Shown here piece after piece: positions 19,593 through 29,208 of a stretch of 64,000 bases of DNA (position 1 is the stretch's first letter; each line of letters starts with the position of its first letter). The notes below the pieces were generated by a model. It was not told where the DNA came from. It saw only the letters and a list, made by a program, of their open reading frames with translations, and did no database searches. Source of the DNA: Paraburkholderia sp. BL21I4N1 (GTDB lineage Bacteria; Pseudomonadota; Gammaproteobacteria; Burkholderiales; Burkholderiaceae); NCBI RefSeq assembly GCF_002973525.1, contig NZ_PVEN01000003.1:496001-560000 (forward strand), given 5' to 3'. Position numbers and translations under genes: made by a program.

Positions 19593-20351
19593 CTAGACGC
19601 AGCGGCCGCCGTCCACTTCGAGGCACACGCCGGTGATGAATTCGGCTTCGTCCGACGCCAGATACAGCGCGGCGTTGGCAATGTCCTGCGGGGTCGAAAA
19701 GCGCCCGAGCGGAATGCCCGCGAGAAAGCGCTGGCGATTGGCCGGCGTATCTTCGACGCCCATGAACTCCGACAGCAGCGCCGTTTCGCCGATCACCGGA
19801 TTGATGCAATTCACGCGAATCCGGTCCGGACCCAACTCGACGGCGAGCGACTTGCTCGCGATGATGACGGCGCCCTTGCTGCCGTTGTACCAGACGAGAC
19901 CGGGCCGGGGCCGCACGCCGGCCGTCGACGCGATATTGACGAAGCCGCCGCCGCCTTGCTCGCGGAAATAAGGCACGAATTCCTGCACGCTCCAGTAGAT
20001 GCTTTTGACGTTCACCGCGTAGACGCGGTCGAACTCGGCTTCGGTGACTTCCATCACGGGTTTGTTGCGATGCGTGGTGCCGGCGTTGTTGACCACGATC
20101 TGCACGCTGCCGAAGTCGTCGAGCGCGGCTTCGCGCAGTTTCCGCCAGTCGTCGCGCTGCGCGACGTTGCCCGCCACCGCGATGGCCTTGCCGCCGGCCA
20201 GCGCGATTTCACTCGCCACGCGTTCCGCGGCCGGCCCGTTCAGATCGTTGACCACGACGTTGGCGCCTTCGCGCGCGTAGGTCTTCGCAATGCCTTCGCC
20301 GAAACCCGAGCCGCCACCCGTGACGATGGCCGTTTTACCTGTCAACCGCAT
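19593..20351 (-). CDS. SDR-family NAD(P)-dependent oxidoreductase
   Basis: A classical short-chain dehydrogenase of 252 residues with all key elements: TGGGSGFGEGIAKTYA cofactor loop, NNAG, catalytic Ser in NIASTAG, and the YNGSK active-site Tyr/Lys. The C-terminus EFITGVCLEVDGGRCV is typical. The ATG at 20351 has GGAGACATC just before it. It lies between an aldehyde dehydrogenase gene (73 bases upstream) and a transporter gene (109 bases downstream), all on the minus strand, so it probably oxidises an alcohol or hydroxy compound to the substrate of the aldehyde dehydrogenase. Confidence 0.9.
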   Translation of the reverse strand: MRLTGKTAIVTGGGSGFGEGIAKTYAREGANVVVNDLNGPAAERVASEIALAGGKAIAVAGNVAQRDDWRKLREAALDDFGSVQIVVNNAGTTHRNKPVMEVTEAEFDRVYAVNVKSIYWSVQEFVPYFREQGGGGFVNIASTAGVRPRPGLVWYNGSKGAVIIASKSLAVELGPDRIRVNCINPVIGETALLSEFMGVEDTPANRQRFLAGIPLGRFSTPQDIANAALYLASDEAEFITGVCLEVDGGRCV

Positions 20352-20424
20352 GATGTCTCCGTTGTGGGTTGTGAATGCCGTCAATCTGCTGTTTACGTTT
20401 TGACCGAGCGCTAACCGCGAGTCA

Positions 20425-21864
20425 TTAGCCGTGCCGGATCGCAATGGTCTTCAACACCGTGAAACCGTACAGCGCTTCGAAGCCCTTCTCGCGGCCGTGC
20501 CCCGAGTGCTTGACGCCACCGAACGGCAATTCCACACCGCCACCCGCGCCATAGTTGTTGATGAACACCTGCCCGGCGCGCAGGCGTCGCGCGAGACGCA
20601 TTTGCCGTGCGCCGTCGCGCGTCCAGATGCCGGCTACGAGCCCGTATGGCGTGCCGTTGGCAAGCGCCAGCGCTTCGTCTTCGTCGCTGAAGGACATCGC
20701 GGCAAGCACGGGGCCGAACACTTCGTCGCGCGCGAGGCGGTGGCTCGTGGGCACGTCTCGCAGCAGCGTGGGCGCCTGATAAAAGCCGCTCTCCGGCGCC
20801 TCGGTAATCACTTCGCCTTGCGCCGCCATCGCAATGCCGTCGTGCTGCGCGTCCGACAGAAAGTCCCACACGCGCTGCTGCTGCTTGGCGTTGATCAGCG
20901 GCCCGCAGTCGAGGTCGGCCTGCGAAGGGCCGACGCGTAACGCGTGAAACGCGCCGCTCAGGCGGTCCAGCAAAGGCTCGTAAATGGCGCGGTCGATCAG
21001 CACGCGGCTGCCCGCCGAGCAGGTTTGCCCGGCGTTCTGCACGATCGCCGACACCAGCACGGGCAGCGCCGCGTCGAGATCGGCGTCGGCGAAGACGATT
21101 TGCGGCGACTTGCCGCCGAGTTCGAGCGTGACCGGCACGTGATTGTCGGCGGCCATGTGGGCGACCAGCTTGCCGGTTTCCGGCGAGCCGGTGAACGAAA
21201 TGTGATCGATGCCCGGATGACGGGCGAGCGCCGCGCCGGCTTCATGGCCGTAGCCGGTGACGATATTCAGCGCGCCGGCCGGCAAGCCCGCCTCGGCCGC
21301 CAGTTCGGCGACGCGCAGCACCGACAGGCACGCGTCTTCGGCCGGTTTGACGACGCACGCATTGCCGCTGGCGAGCGCCGCGCCGACGCTGCGACCGACA
21401 ATCTGCATCGGGTAATTCCACGGCACGATATGGCCGGTCACGCCGTGCGGCTCGCGGATCGTCAGCACCGTGTAGCCGGTTTGATAGGGCAGCGTTTCGC
21501 CGTGCAGTTTGTCGGCCGCGCCGGCGTAGAACTCGAAATAGCGGGCGAGGGCGGCCGAATCGGCGCGCGCCTGCTTGAGCGGCTTGCCGGTGTCGCGCGC
21601 TTCGAGTTGCGCCAGTTCTTCCTGATGCGCCGCCACCAGCATGGAGAGCCGGTACAGCACGCGGCCGCGTTCGGCGGCGCTCGCCGCGCCCCAGGCGCCT
21701 TCGAACGCGCGGCGGGCGGCCTGCACGGCGGCCTCGATATCCGCCGCCGTGCCGCGCGCCAGTTGCGCGAACGGCTGGCCGTCCGACGGATCGAGCACGG
21801 CGATCGTCTCGCCGCCTGACGCGGCGTGCCACTCGCCGCCGATGAAGTGTCGGGCTTCTTCCAT
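20425..21864 (-). CDS. NAD(P)-dependent aldehyde dehydrogenase
   Basis: A 479-residue ALDH superfamily enzyme. The catalytic Cys lies in QNAGQTCSAGSRVLID and the general-base Glu in TLELGGKSPQIVF; the Rossmann segment ISFTGSPETGKLVA and the C-terminal NNYGAGGGVELPFGG are present. The ATG at 21864 is preceded by AAGGAG; the open frame continues upstream but without ALDH similarity. It is first in the ALDH - SDR - MFS operon. The sequence resembles betaine/gamma-aminobutyraldehyde-type ALDHs, but specificity should not be assigned. Confidence 0.92.
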   Translation of the reverse strand: MEEARHFIGGEWHAASGGETIAVLDPSDGQPFAQLARGTAADIEAAVQAARRAFEGAWGAASAAERGRVLYRLSMLVAAHQEELAQLEARDTGKPLKQARADSAALARYFEFYAGAADKLHGETLPYQTGYTVLTIREPHGVTGHIVPWNYPMQIVGRSVGAALASGNACVVKPAEDACLSVLRVAELAAEAGLPAGALNIVTGYGHEAGAALARHPGIDHISFTGSPETGKLVAHMAADNHVPVTLELGGKSPQIVFADADLDAALPVLVSAIVQNAGQTCSAGSRVLIDRAIYEPLLDRLSGAFHALRVGPSQADLDCGPLINAKQQQRVWDFLSDAQHDGIAMAAQGEVITEAPESGFYQAPTLLRDVPTSHRLARDEVFGPVLAAMSFSDEDEALALANGTPYGLVAGIWTRDGARQMRLARRLRAGQVFINNYGAGGGVELPFGGVKHSGHGREKGFEALYGFTVLKTIAIRHG

Positions 21865-21998
21865 GCAGACTCCTTGAGGTGGCACGCGGCGCCACGCAGG
21901 TGCGGGCGGTGACGTGCGGTTCACAAATGAGAGGCACAATGAACGACGCCGGATGATTATCGCGCCGATCCTCGCCGGGGCGCCATCGACCGATTGGC

Positions 21999-22004
21999 TA
22001 TAAT
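21999..22004 (+). promoter_or_regulatory. -10 element of the pyrophosphatase gene
   Basis: A perfect TATAAT lies about 150 bases before the ppa start codon in otherwise GC-rich DNA. No good -35 box stands at the standard distance. The implied leader of about 140 bases shows no obvious structured element. Confidence 0.5.
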
Positions 22005-22150
22005 GGCGCATTCCGCACTGTCCGGCCGCAGCGCCGCGGCCCGCGGCGATGTCGAGGCAACCGCGGCGAATCGAGTCGTCACGCTTCACACCGTCCGGGC
22101 GCACGCACTGCGCGCCGTGTTCCGAATTCCATCCTGATCAGAGAGCGCTC

Positions 22151-22678
22151 ATGAGCTTCAATCACGTCCCCGCGGGCAAAGACCTGCCGCAAGATTTCAA
22201 CGTCATCATCGAAATCCCGGCGCAAAGCGATCCGGTGAAGTACGAGGCCGACAAGGATTTGGGCCTGCTCGTCGTCGACCGTTTCATCGGCACCGGCATG
22301 CGCTATCCGGCCAACTACGGCTTCATTCCGCAAACCCTGTCGGGCGACGGCGACCCGGTCGACGTGCTGGTGATCACGCCGTTCCCGCTGCTGGCCGGCT
22401 CGGTGGTTCGCGCGCGCGCGCTCGGCATGCTGCAAATGACCGACGAATCGGGCGTGGACGCGAAGCTGGTTGCCGTCGCGCACGACAAGATCTGCCCGAT
22501 GACCGCCGATCTGAAATCGATCGACGACGTCCCGGCGTACCTGAAAGACCAGATCAAGCACTTCTTCGAGCAATACAAGGCGCTCGAGAAGGGCAAGTGG
22601 GTGAAGGTCGAGGGCTGGGCGGGCATCGACGCCGCGCACAAGGAAATCACGGAAGGCGTGGCGAACTATAAGAAGTAA
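22151..22678 (+). CDS. ppa: Inorganic pyrophosphatase (family I)
   Basis: A 175-residue cytosolic hexameric enzyme type that hydrolyses pyrophosphate. The family signature DGDPVDVLV is present near residue 66, with [15 protein letters not shown] and [13 protein letters not shown] before it and [13 protein letters not shown] near the end. Length equals that of E. coli Ppa. It starts at ATG 22151. It is single and followed by a strong terminator. Confidence 0.96.
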   Translation: MSFNHVPAGKDLPQDFNVIIEIPAQSDPVKYEADKDLGLLVVDRFIGTGMRYPANYGFIPQTLSGDGDPVDVLVITPFPLLAGSVVRARALGMLQMTDESGVDAKLVAVAHDKICPMTADLKSIDDVPAYLKDQIKHFFEQYKALEKGKWVKVEGWAGIDAAHKEITEGVANYKK

Positions 22679-22981
22679 ATTGCCCGTTGCCAGCCGGCCG
22701 ATCAGTCCGTTGTGACTGACCGCCGGCCGCGAAGCAAAAAAAAACCGCGCGAGCCCGTCAGGGCCGCGCGGTTTTTTCATGGGTTTTTCAAGCCGATCGC
22801 ATACGGTTCTAAAGACTGCGGGCGCATAGCCAGAGTGCATCGCGAGGATGAACCGAAGCCATTTTTATAGTTAGGTGTAAACCCGTATTATTTGCCGCTT
22901 GCCGGGGTTCGCCGCGAGCGTTCGTGGTCAACCCGATCAATCAACCCGATCAATACGCGCTTTTGGGAGCACACCGTCCGG
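22679..22981. other. Intergenic region between ppa and the FUSC transporter gene
   Basis: Apart from the ppa terminator, the region holds an AT-rich patch with TATTAT at 22886-22891 that may be the -10 of the downstream gene. No gene is visible. Confidence 0.4.
22741..22777 (+). terminator. Terminator of ppa
   Basis: The stem AAAACCGCGCG..CGCGCGGTTTT with an inner GCCC/GGGC pair and loop GTCA is followed by six T. Confidence 0.85.
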
Positions 22982-25093
22982 ATGCTGAATCGCAAGTCCA
23001 ACCCGTCGTCGTCGTGGCCGCAACGCTGGTCGAGCGGGCTCTACGCTGTCGGCACCGCGATCTACCGCAAGCGGCCGGTGTGGATGGTGTCGTTCGCGAC
23101 GAGCGAGGCGAGTCTGTCGGAGGGATTGAGGGCGGCCTGTGCGTCGACCGCGATGCTCGCGCTCGGCAATCTGCTGCATGAACCGGCGTTCGCATGGGCC
23201 GCGATCGGCGCGTTCTGGACCTGCCTCGCCGACGCGGGCGGCTCCAACCGCGCGCGCTTTGCGTCGATGATGGGCTTCGCGTTGTTGTCCACGCTATGCG
23301 GCGGTCTCACCGCGCTCGCCTCCAGTGCGGGCACGCTGTGCGCGGCCATCGCGCTGCTGCTGTTCACGAGCCTCGGCGCGTTCGGCCGGATCTGGGGCGC
23401 GGCCGTCTCGCAAGTCACGATCCTGGCGGCGACGGCCTGCGTCGTGATGGTCGACCGGCCCATGCACGACCGGCGCGCGGGCCTCGCGTTTCTCGGCGTC
23501 TATCTGGTCGGCTGCCTGTTCGCGGTGGTGTTGAGCCTGACCGTCTGGCGGATTCATCCGTTCGGCGCGAGCCGGGCGTCGCTGCGCACCGTTTATCTGC
23601 GACTCGCCGACATCGCGCTGGATAGCGCGCGCCTTCTCGAACGGCATGCGCCGCCGAGCGAATGGGCCACGCATGCGGCGAAATTCCGCGCCGATGCACG
23701 CGCCGCGCTCGAACGTTCGCGCAAGATCCTCGCGAAGGTGCCGGCATCGAGAACGGGCGGCCGCGATACCTACGACACGCTGCTCGCGTTGCTGACCGAT
23801 GGCGAGGCGTTGTTTGCCTATCTGATCGCCGTGTCGGGCGCGTGCGAACGCGTGCCGGACGACGCCTGGCGCGTACGCCGAGCGGGCAGATTGCTGACGG
23901 CGATCGGCAACGTGCTGCGCGGCACCGGTATGGCCGCCGGCGACGCGCAATGGGCGCATCTCGCCGGTTTGCAGCCGCGCCTGCGACGTCTGGCCGGGCG
24001 GCTCGAAACCGCCTTGCTGGAACCGGTGAAGCTGAAGTCCGGTTTCGAACTGGTCGATTTCGCGCCGGCCTTCGCCGAGCCCGAAACGTGGCAGGCCAGC
24101 GCGCTGCGTCTGTCGACGCGCATCGTGGCGACGCTCAAAGCGAACCTGTCGATCGAGTCGGTCGGCTTGCGTCACGCGGCGCGCGTCGGCGTGACCACCA
24201 CCACGGGCTTTCTCGTGATCCGGGCGCTCGGCTTGCCGTTCGGCTACTGGGCCACCATGGCGACGCTGCTGATTCTGCAACCGTCGATCGCCGCGACCTG
24301 GCCGCGCAGTATCGAACGGGTGGCGGGCAGCATCGTCGGCGGCGTGCTGGCGGCGGTGATCGGTTACGCGATTCATTCGCCGCTCGGCATTTCGCTCGCG
24401 GTGTTTCCGCTGGTGATGGCCACCATGGCGCTGCGTCCGGTTAGCTACAGCCTGTTCGTGCTGTTCCTGACGCCGACCTTCGTGCTGGTCGCCGACTTCG
24501 CGACGCCGGGCGCCAGCGAATTCGCTTACGCGCTCACGCGGCTCGGCAACAACGTGCTTGGCTGCGTGCTGGCGCTGCTGGCCACGTTCTATCTGTGGCC
24601 GACCCGCGAAAAAGCCGATTACCGCGCGTATCTGAACGACGCGGTGCGTGCCAATCTCGCCTATCTGCGAGCTGCATTGATATCGGCCGGACCGAGCGAT
24701 AAGGACATGGAGCGCTTGCGGCGGGCCGCGGGACTCTCGAGCAATAACGCGGAGGAGGCCGTCGGCCGGATCCGGCTGGAGAAGCTCGAGGATTCGATGG
24801 TCGATACGGTCACGCTGACCGTGCTCAGCCTGTTGCGCAGAATGGCCGGGACCGCGACGCAATTGCGGCTCAGCACGAACCGGCGCGAGTCGGCGGATAC
24901 GCATGACGAACTCGGCGCGTGGGTGAACAGCGCAAGTGACGAGATCGACGCCGCGTTGAACCGGACCTTGCGGCCGGTTCGCCACGAACTGCCGGCGCGC
25001 GATGGGTTGACGTCGCTGGAAGCGGACGCGGTGGGGCAACTTGCGTTGATGCAACGACTGCTGACGGAGCGGATGCGGGAAGCGCGGGGATAG
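22982..25093 (+). CDS. FUSC-family aromatic-acid/efflux membrane protein
   Basis: A 703-residue protein built as two hydrophobic blocks of about six helices each (residues about 48-180 and 400-540), with soluble domains after each. This is the layout of the FUSC / aromatic acid exporter family (YccS, AaeB, YhfK). The second block contains LPFGYWATMATLLILQPSIAATWPRSIERV, here cited as two adjoining parts, which is the FUSC signature. The family exports hydroxylated aromatic acids or related compounds. No AaeA-type membrane-fusion partner lies next to it. The start at 22982 is the best guess; the GGGAG upstream is 12 bases away. Confidence 0.82.
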   Translation: MLNRKSNPSSSWPQRWSSGLYAVGTAIYRKRPVWMVSFATSEASLSEGLRAACASTAMLALGNLLHEPAFAWAAIGAFWTCLADAGGSNRARFASMMGFALLSTLCGGLTALASSAGTLCAAIALLLFTSLGAFGRIWGAAVSQVTILAATACVVMVDRPMHDRRAGLAFLGVYLVGCLFAVVLSLTVWRIHPFGASRASLRTVYLRLADIALDSARLLERHAPPSEWATHAAKFRADARAALERSRKILAKVPASRTGGRDTYDTLLALLTDGEALFAYLIAVSGACERVPDDAWRVRRAGRLLTAIGNVLRGTGMAAGDAQWAHLAGLQPRLRRLAGRLETALLEPVKLKSGFELVDFAPAFAEPETWQASALRLSTRIVATLKANLSIESVGLRHAARVGVTTTTGFLVIRALGLPFGYWATMATLLILQPSIAATWPRSIERVAGSIVGGVLAAVIGYAIHSPLGISLAVFPLVMATMALRPVSYSLFVLFLTPTFVLVADFATPGASEFAYALTRLGNNVLGCVLALLATFYLWPTREKADYRAYLNDAVRANLAYLRAALISAGPSDKDMERLRRAAGLSSNNAEEAVGRIRLEKLEDSMVDTVTLTVLSLLRRMAGTATQLRLSTNRRESADTHDELGAWVNSASDEIDAALNRTLRPVRHELPARDGLTSLEADAVGQLALMQRLLTERMREARG

Positions 25094-25178
25094 GGCGTGC
25101 GAGCCGATGGGGCGGTTCGGATCTGGCCGGTGACGAGGCCGCCGTATACAAGCTGAAGCGAGCGCGCGGCGCAAACGT

Positions 25179-25502
25179 TCAGGACGCCCCGTCCTCCGCC
25201 TCGCTGTCCTCCTCGACCTCGACCATCGGCGCCACCGGCACCACCGAATCAAGCGTACGCACCCCCGCCGCCAGCGCCCGTTTCTCCACCGCCGCGAGCC
25301 GCTTGACCCAATACTCGGCGCGCGACGCGCTCGACCGATCCGCCAGCTCGAACGACGCCAGCACCTGCACCGGCTTGCGCGAACGCGTATAGCGCGCGCC
25401 CATGCCGCTGACGTGTTTGTCGAAACGCGCCTGCACGTCGGTGGCAATGCCGGTATAGACGCTGCCGTCCGAGCATTCGAGCAGATAGAGAAACCACGCC
25501 AT
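25179..25502 (-). CDS. GIY-YIG nuclease-superfamily protein
   Basis: A 107-residue protein of the YhbQ/UPF0213 group. The GIY-YIG core is visible: FLYLLECSDGSVYTGIATDV, followed by RFDKHVSGMGARYTRSR and an EYWVKRL helix. The C-terminal 25 residues are acidic and probably disordered. Members are small single-domain putative nucleases, some implicated in DNA damage tolerance. It lies just downstream (9 bases) of the DUF482-like acyltransferase gene on the same strand, so the two are probably cotranscribed. Confidence 0.85.
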   Translation of the reverse strand: MAWFLYLLECSDGSVYTGIATDVQARFDKHVSGMGARYTRSRKPVQVLASFELADRSSASRAEYWVKRLAAVEKRALAAGVRTLDSVVPVAPMVEVEEDSEAEDGAS

Positions 25503-25511
25503 AGATGCGCT

Positions 25512-26726
25512 TCAGCCTTTGAACGGATTGTGTTCGCGCAGCTCGTCCACGTAGGCGTGGATGCTGTTCTTTTCGTTGTCGAGGAAATGGCCGACCGCAT
25601 CGGCAAAGGCCGGATGCGCGAGCCAGTGCGCCGAGCGCGTGACCGTGGGCAGAAAGCCGCGCGCCATCTTGTGCTCGCCCTGGGCGCCGCCTTCGAACGC
25701 GCCGAGTTTCTCTTCGATGCAGAACTCCAGCGGCTGGTAGTAGGCCGTCTCGAAGTGCAGGCATGGCACGTGTTCGAGCGCGCCCCAGTAGCGGCCGTAC
25801 AGCGTGCCGCCGGTTTTGGTGTCGCGCTGATACACCACGAGCGAACTGGCGATCGGCTTGCCTTCGTATTCGGCGATCACGAGCAGCAGGTTCTCCGGCA
25901 TCGACGCGCCGATCATGCGGAAAAAATCGAGGTTCAGATACGGACTCGAAAAGTGCTCGCGATAAGTCTGCCGATAACACTTGCTGAAGAAACGCCAGTC
26001 CGCGTCCTGAATGTCTTCGCCGCGAATCCGCCGCATCGTCACGCCGGCTTCCTGCACCTTGCGACGTTCGGCGCGAATGTTCTTGCGCTTCTTCTGTTCG
26101 AGCGTCGACAGGAAATCGTCGAAGTCGCGATAGCCGTCGTTCAGCCAGTGAAACTGCACGCCTTCGCGCTGCATCATGCCCATGTCGGTGAGCGCGGCGC
26201 CTTCCGCTTCGGTCGGGAACAGCACGTGCAGCGACGACACGTCGGCCTGCTCGGCGAACGCCATCAAGGTGGCCGCGAGATGCCGCAACGCATGCGGTTC
26301 CGCCGACAATAAACGGTTGCCCTGCACCGGCGTGAACGGTACCGCGCACAGCAGCTTCGGGTAATACGGCAAGCCGTTGCGTTTGTACGCGTCGGCCCAG
26401 GCCCAGTCGAACACATACTCGCCGTACGAGTGTCCCTTCAGATACACCGGCGCGGCGGCGGCGAGCTTGTCCGTGCGCGGATCGGTGAGCGTGACGAATT
26501 GCGGCGCCCAGCCGGTGTCGGCGACCGCGCAACGGGTCGCGTGCAGCGCGCTCAGAAACTCGTGCCGCAAAAACGGCGTGGGTTGCGATTGCTGCGCGAG
26601 TAGCGCGTTCCATTCGGCGGCGTCTACCTCGGAGGGCGACGCCAGAATGCCCGTGCGATAATCAAAGCGTTCCTGGTTCAATCTGTGTGACTGTTCCCAA
26701 TGAACCGCGCGGTGCTTGTGCACCAC
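25512..26726 (-). CDS. DUF482/GNAT-type acyltransferase (peptidogalycan synthesis-like)
   Basis: About 390-404 residues. The sequence ADVSSLHVLFPTEAEGAAL, then EQKKRKNIRAERRKVQEAGV and HFETAYYQPLEFCIEEKLGAFEGGAQGEH (cited in parts) match the DUF482 family, which has a double GNAT fold and is often annotated as peptidogalycan biosynthesis. The start is uncertain. A GTG at 26726 opens the frame but overlaps the leader of the divergent NAD synthetase gene, and a TTG 16 codons later (before NQERFDYRTG) is an alternative. The biochemical role is unproven. Confidence 0.75.
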   Translation of the reverse strand: MVHKHRAVHWEQSHRLNQERFDYRTGILASPSEVDAAEWNALLAQQSQPTPFLRHEFLSALHATRCAVADTGWAPQFVTLTDPRTDKLAAAAPVYLKGHSYGEYVFDWAWADAYKRNGLPYYPKLLCAVPFTPVQGNRLLSAEPHALRHLAATLMAFAEQADVSSLHVLFPTEAEGAALTDMGMMQREGVQFHWLNDGYRDFDDFLSTLEQKKRKNIRAERRKVQEAGVTMRRIRGEDIQDADWRFFSKCYRQTYREHFSSPYLNLDFFRMIGASMPENLLLVIAEYEGKPIASSLVVYQRDTKTGGTLYGRYWGALEHVPCLHFETAYYQPLEFCIEEKLGAFEGGAQGEHKMARGFLPTVTRSAHWLAHPAFADAVGHFLDNEKNSIHAYVDELREHNPFKG

Positions 26727-26813
26727 GCCGTTCGTTTATCCGATTTGTCCGTTGCCGTCGAGCTGACCAGCCGCGGTACTCGCAAGCCGTCCGGCTTGCC
26801 TGTCGATCCTGCC

Positions 26814-28514
26814 ATGAAGACCCGAATCGCTCTTGCTCAAATCAATGTCACTGTCGGCGACTTCGCCGGCAACGTCGCGAAGATTGTCGCTGCCGCGCGC
26901 GCCGCGCACAACGATGGTGCGAAGCTGCTGATCGCGCCTGAACTCGCGCTATCGGGCTATCCGCCCGAAGATCTGCTGCTGCGTCCCGCGTTTTATACCG
27001 CCAGCGCCGAGGCGCTCGCCGATCTCGCCGCGCAGTTGAAGCCGTTCGCCGGCTTGCATGTGCTGGTCGGCCATCCGCTGCGCGAGGTTGCCCGTAGCGC
27101 GGCGCACGGCCATGGTAATGCAAACGCGCCGATCGAGCGCGGCGTGCCGCCGGTCGACACGTTCAACGCGGCCTCGCTGATCGTCGGCGGAGAAGTGGTC
27201 GGCACTTATCGCAAGCAGGATCTGCCCAATACCGAAGTGTTCGACGAGAAGCGCTACTTCGCGTCCGACCCGCAGCCGTTCGTGTTCGAACTCGACGGCG
27301 TGAAGTACGGCGTGGTGATCTGCGAAGACGCATGGCATGCGTCGGCGGCGCAAATGGCGAAGGCGGCGGGCGCGCAAGTGCTGCTGATTCCGAACGGCTC
27401 GCCGTACCACCTGAACAAGGAAGCGGTGCGTTTCGACATACTGCGCGCGCGGATTCGCGAAACCGGCTTGCCGATGGTCTACGTGAACATGGTCGGCGCG
27501 CAGGACGAGCTGGTGTTCGACGGCGGCTCGTTCGTGCTCGACGCCGCGGGTGCGCTGGTCGCGAAGATGCCGCAGTTCGAAGAGGCGACCGCGATTGTCG
27601 AATTCGAGGGCGGCCGGCCGTTGACCACGACGGTCGCGCCGGAACTGTCGCTCGAAGCGCAGGTGTACGCCGCGCTCGTCATGGGCGTGCGCGACTACAT
27701 CAACAAGAACGGTTTTCCCGGCGCGCTGATCGGCTTGTCGGGCGGCGTGGATTCGGCGCTCGTGCTGGCAGTGGCCTGTGACGCGCTCGGCGCCGACCGG
27801 GTGCGCGCGGTGATGATGCCGTCGCGCTACACGGCGGACATCTCGACCACCGACGCCGCCGACATGGCGCGCCGCGTCGGCGTGCGCTACGACGAAATCG
27901 CGATCGCGCCGATGTTCGACGCCTTCCGCGGCTCGCTCGCCGAGGAGTTTGCCGGCCGCGCGGAAGACGCCACGGAAGAAAATATCCAGGCCCGCATTCG
28001 CGGCACGCTGCTGATGGCGCTGTCGAACAAGTTCGGCTCGATCGTGCTGACCACCGGCAACAAGAGCGAGATGGCCGTGGGCTACTGCACCTTGTACGGC
28101 GACATGGCCGGCGGCTTCGCGGTGATCAAAGACATTGCCAAGACGCTCGTCTACAAGCTGTGCCACTACCGCAACCAGGCCACCACGTTCACGAACCGCG
28201 ACGTGATTCCCGAGCGGATTTTGACGCGCGCGCCGTCCGCGGAATTGCGTGACAACCAGACCGATCAGGACAGCTTGCCCGAGTACGACGTGCTCGACGC
28301 GATCATGCGTATGTACATGGAAGAAGACCGCTCGCTCGCCGAAATCATCGCTGCGGGTTATGCGGTGGACGACGTGAAACGCGTCACGCGTCTGATCAAG
28401 ATCAACGAGTACAAACGTCGCCAGGCGCCGATCGGCATTCGCGTCACGCATCGCGCGTTCGGTCGCGACTGGCGTTACCCGATCACGTCGCGCTACACCG
28501 AACCGGTGGAGTGA
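26814..28514 (+). CDS. nadE: Glutamine-dependent NAD+ synthetase
   Basis: A two-domain cytosolic enzyme of 566 residues that amidates deamido-NAD to NAD. The N-terminal carbon-nitrogen hydrolase domain carries the Glu-Lys-Cys triad (IAPELALSGYPPEDLL; RKQDLPN; GVVICEDAWHAS) and supplies ammonia from glutamine. The C-terminal ATP-pyrophosphatase domain has GLSGGVDSALVLAVA and TGNKSEMAVGYCTLYGD. The start at 26814 gives the typical MKTRIALAQINVTVGDFAGN opening. A longer frame reaching 26700 overlaps the opposite gene and is not needed. It is followed 141 bases later by glnB. Confidence 0.95.
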   Translation: MKTRIALAQINVTVGDFAGNVAKIVAAARAAHNDGAKLLIAPELALSGYPPEDLLLRPAFYTASAEALADLAAQLKPFAGLHVLVGHPLREVARSAAHGHGNANAPIERGVPPVDTFNAASLIVGGEVVGTYRKQDLPNTEVFDEKRYFASDPQPFVFELDGVKYGVVICEDAWHASAAQMAKAAGAQVLLIPNGSPYHLNKEAVRFDILRARIRETGLPMVYVNMVGAQDELVFDGGSFVLDAAGALVAKMPQFEEATAIVEFEGGRPLTTTVAPELSLEAQVYAALVMGVRDYINKNGFPGALIGLSGGVDSALVLAVACDALGADRVRAVMMPSRYTADISTTDAADMARRVGVRYDEIAIAPMFDAFRGSLAEEFAGRAEDATEENIQARIRGTLLMALSNKFGSIVLTTGNKSEMAVGYCTLYGDMAGGFAVIKDIAKTLVYKLCHYRNQATTFTNRDVIPERILTRAPSAELRDNQTDQDSLPEYDVLDAIMRMYMEEDRSLAEIIAAGYAVDDVKRVTRLIKINEYKRRQAPIGIRVTHRAFGRDWRYPITSRYTEPVE

Positions 28515-28601
28515 GCGGTAGCGAACCCTCGCCGCCTGCTTGTTCTCGCGCCAAGCCCGAAGCACGCGCCGGAATGCCGCAATGCATCCGGCGCGGCGTA
28601 G

Positions 28602-28994
<393 letters not shown>

Positions 28995-29080
28995 ACGCAC
29001 GTTCCGCTTCGTCAGATTCGCAGCGCGGTCCGCGAATGCACCGCACCGGTGCGCAAGGACCGAAGCAAAACCGCGCCCAG

Positions 29081-29120
29081 AAATAAAAAACGGTGCGATA
29101 CCCTTACGGACATCGCACCG
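29081..29120 (-). terminator. Terminator for the porin transcript
   Basis: The minus-strand hairpin CGGTGCGAT..ATCGCACCG is followed by TTTTTTATTT. A second hairpin lies closer to the porin stop at 29175-29200. Confidence 0.65.
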
Positions 29121-29174
29121 ATACGCGCCTCTCGCAGCAGCGTGAAAAAGATTCTCTTGAAGACTGTCTGACTA

Positions 29175-29200
29175 CGCCCCGAAGGAAGTCCCTCGGGGCG
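29175..29200. terminator. Hairpin between converging glnB and porin genes
   Basis: CGCCCCGA and TCGGGGCG form an 8-base-pair stem; on the plus strand it is followed by TTGTTCGTTT. It probably ends glnB transcription and may slow the opposite transcript. Confidence 0.55.
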
Positions 29201-29208
29201 TTGTTCGT

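Noticed and set aside
23294-25606. A 770-codon minus-strand frame across the FUSC gene
   Set aside because: Same artefact: antisense, Arg/His/Gln-rich, crossing several genes.
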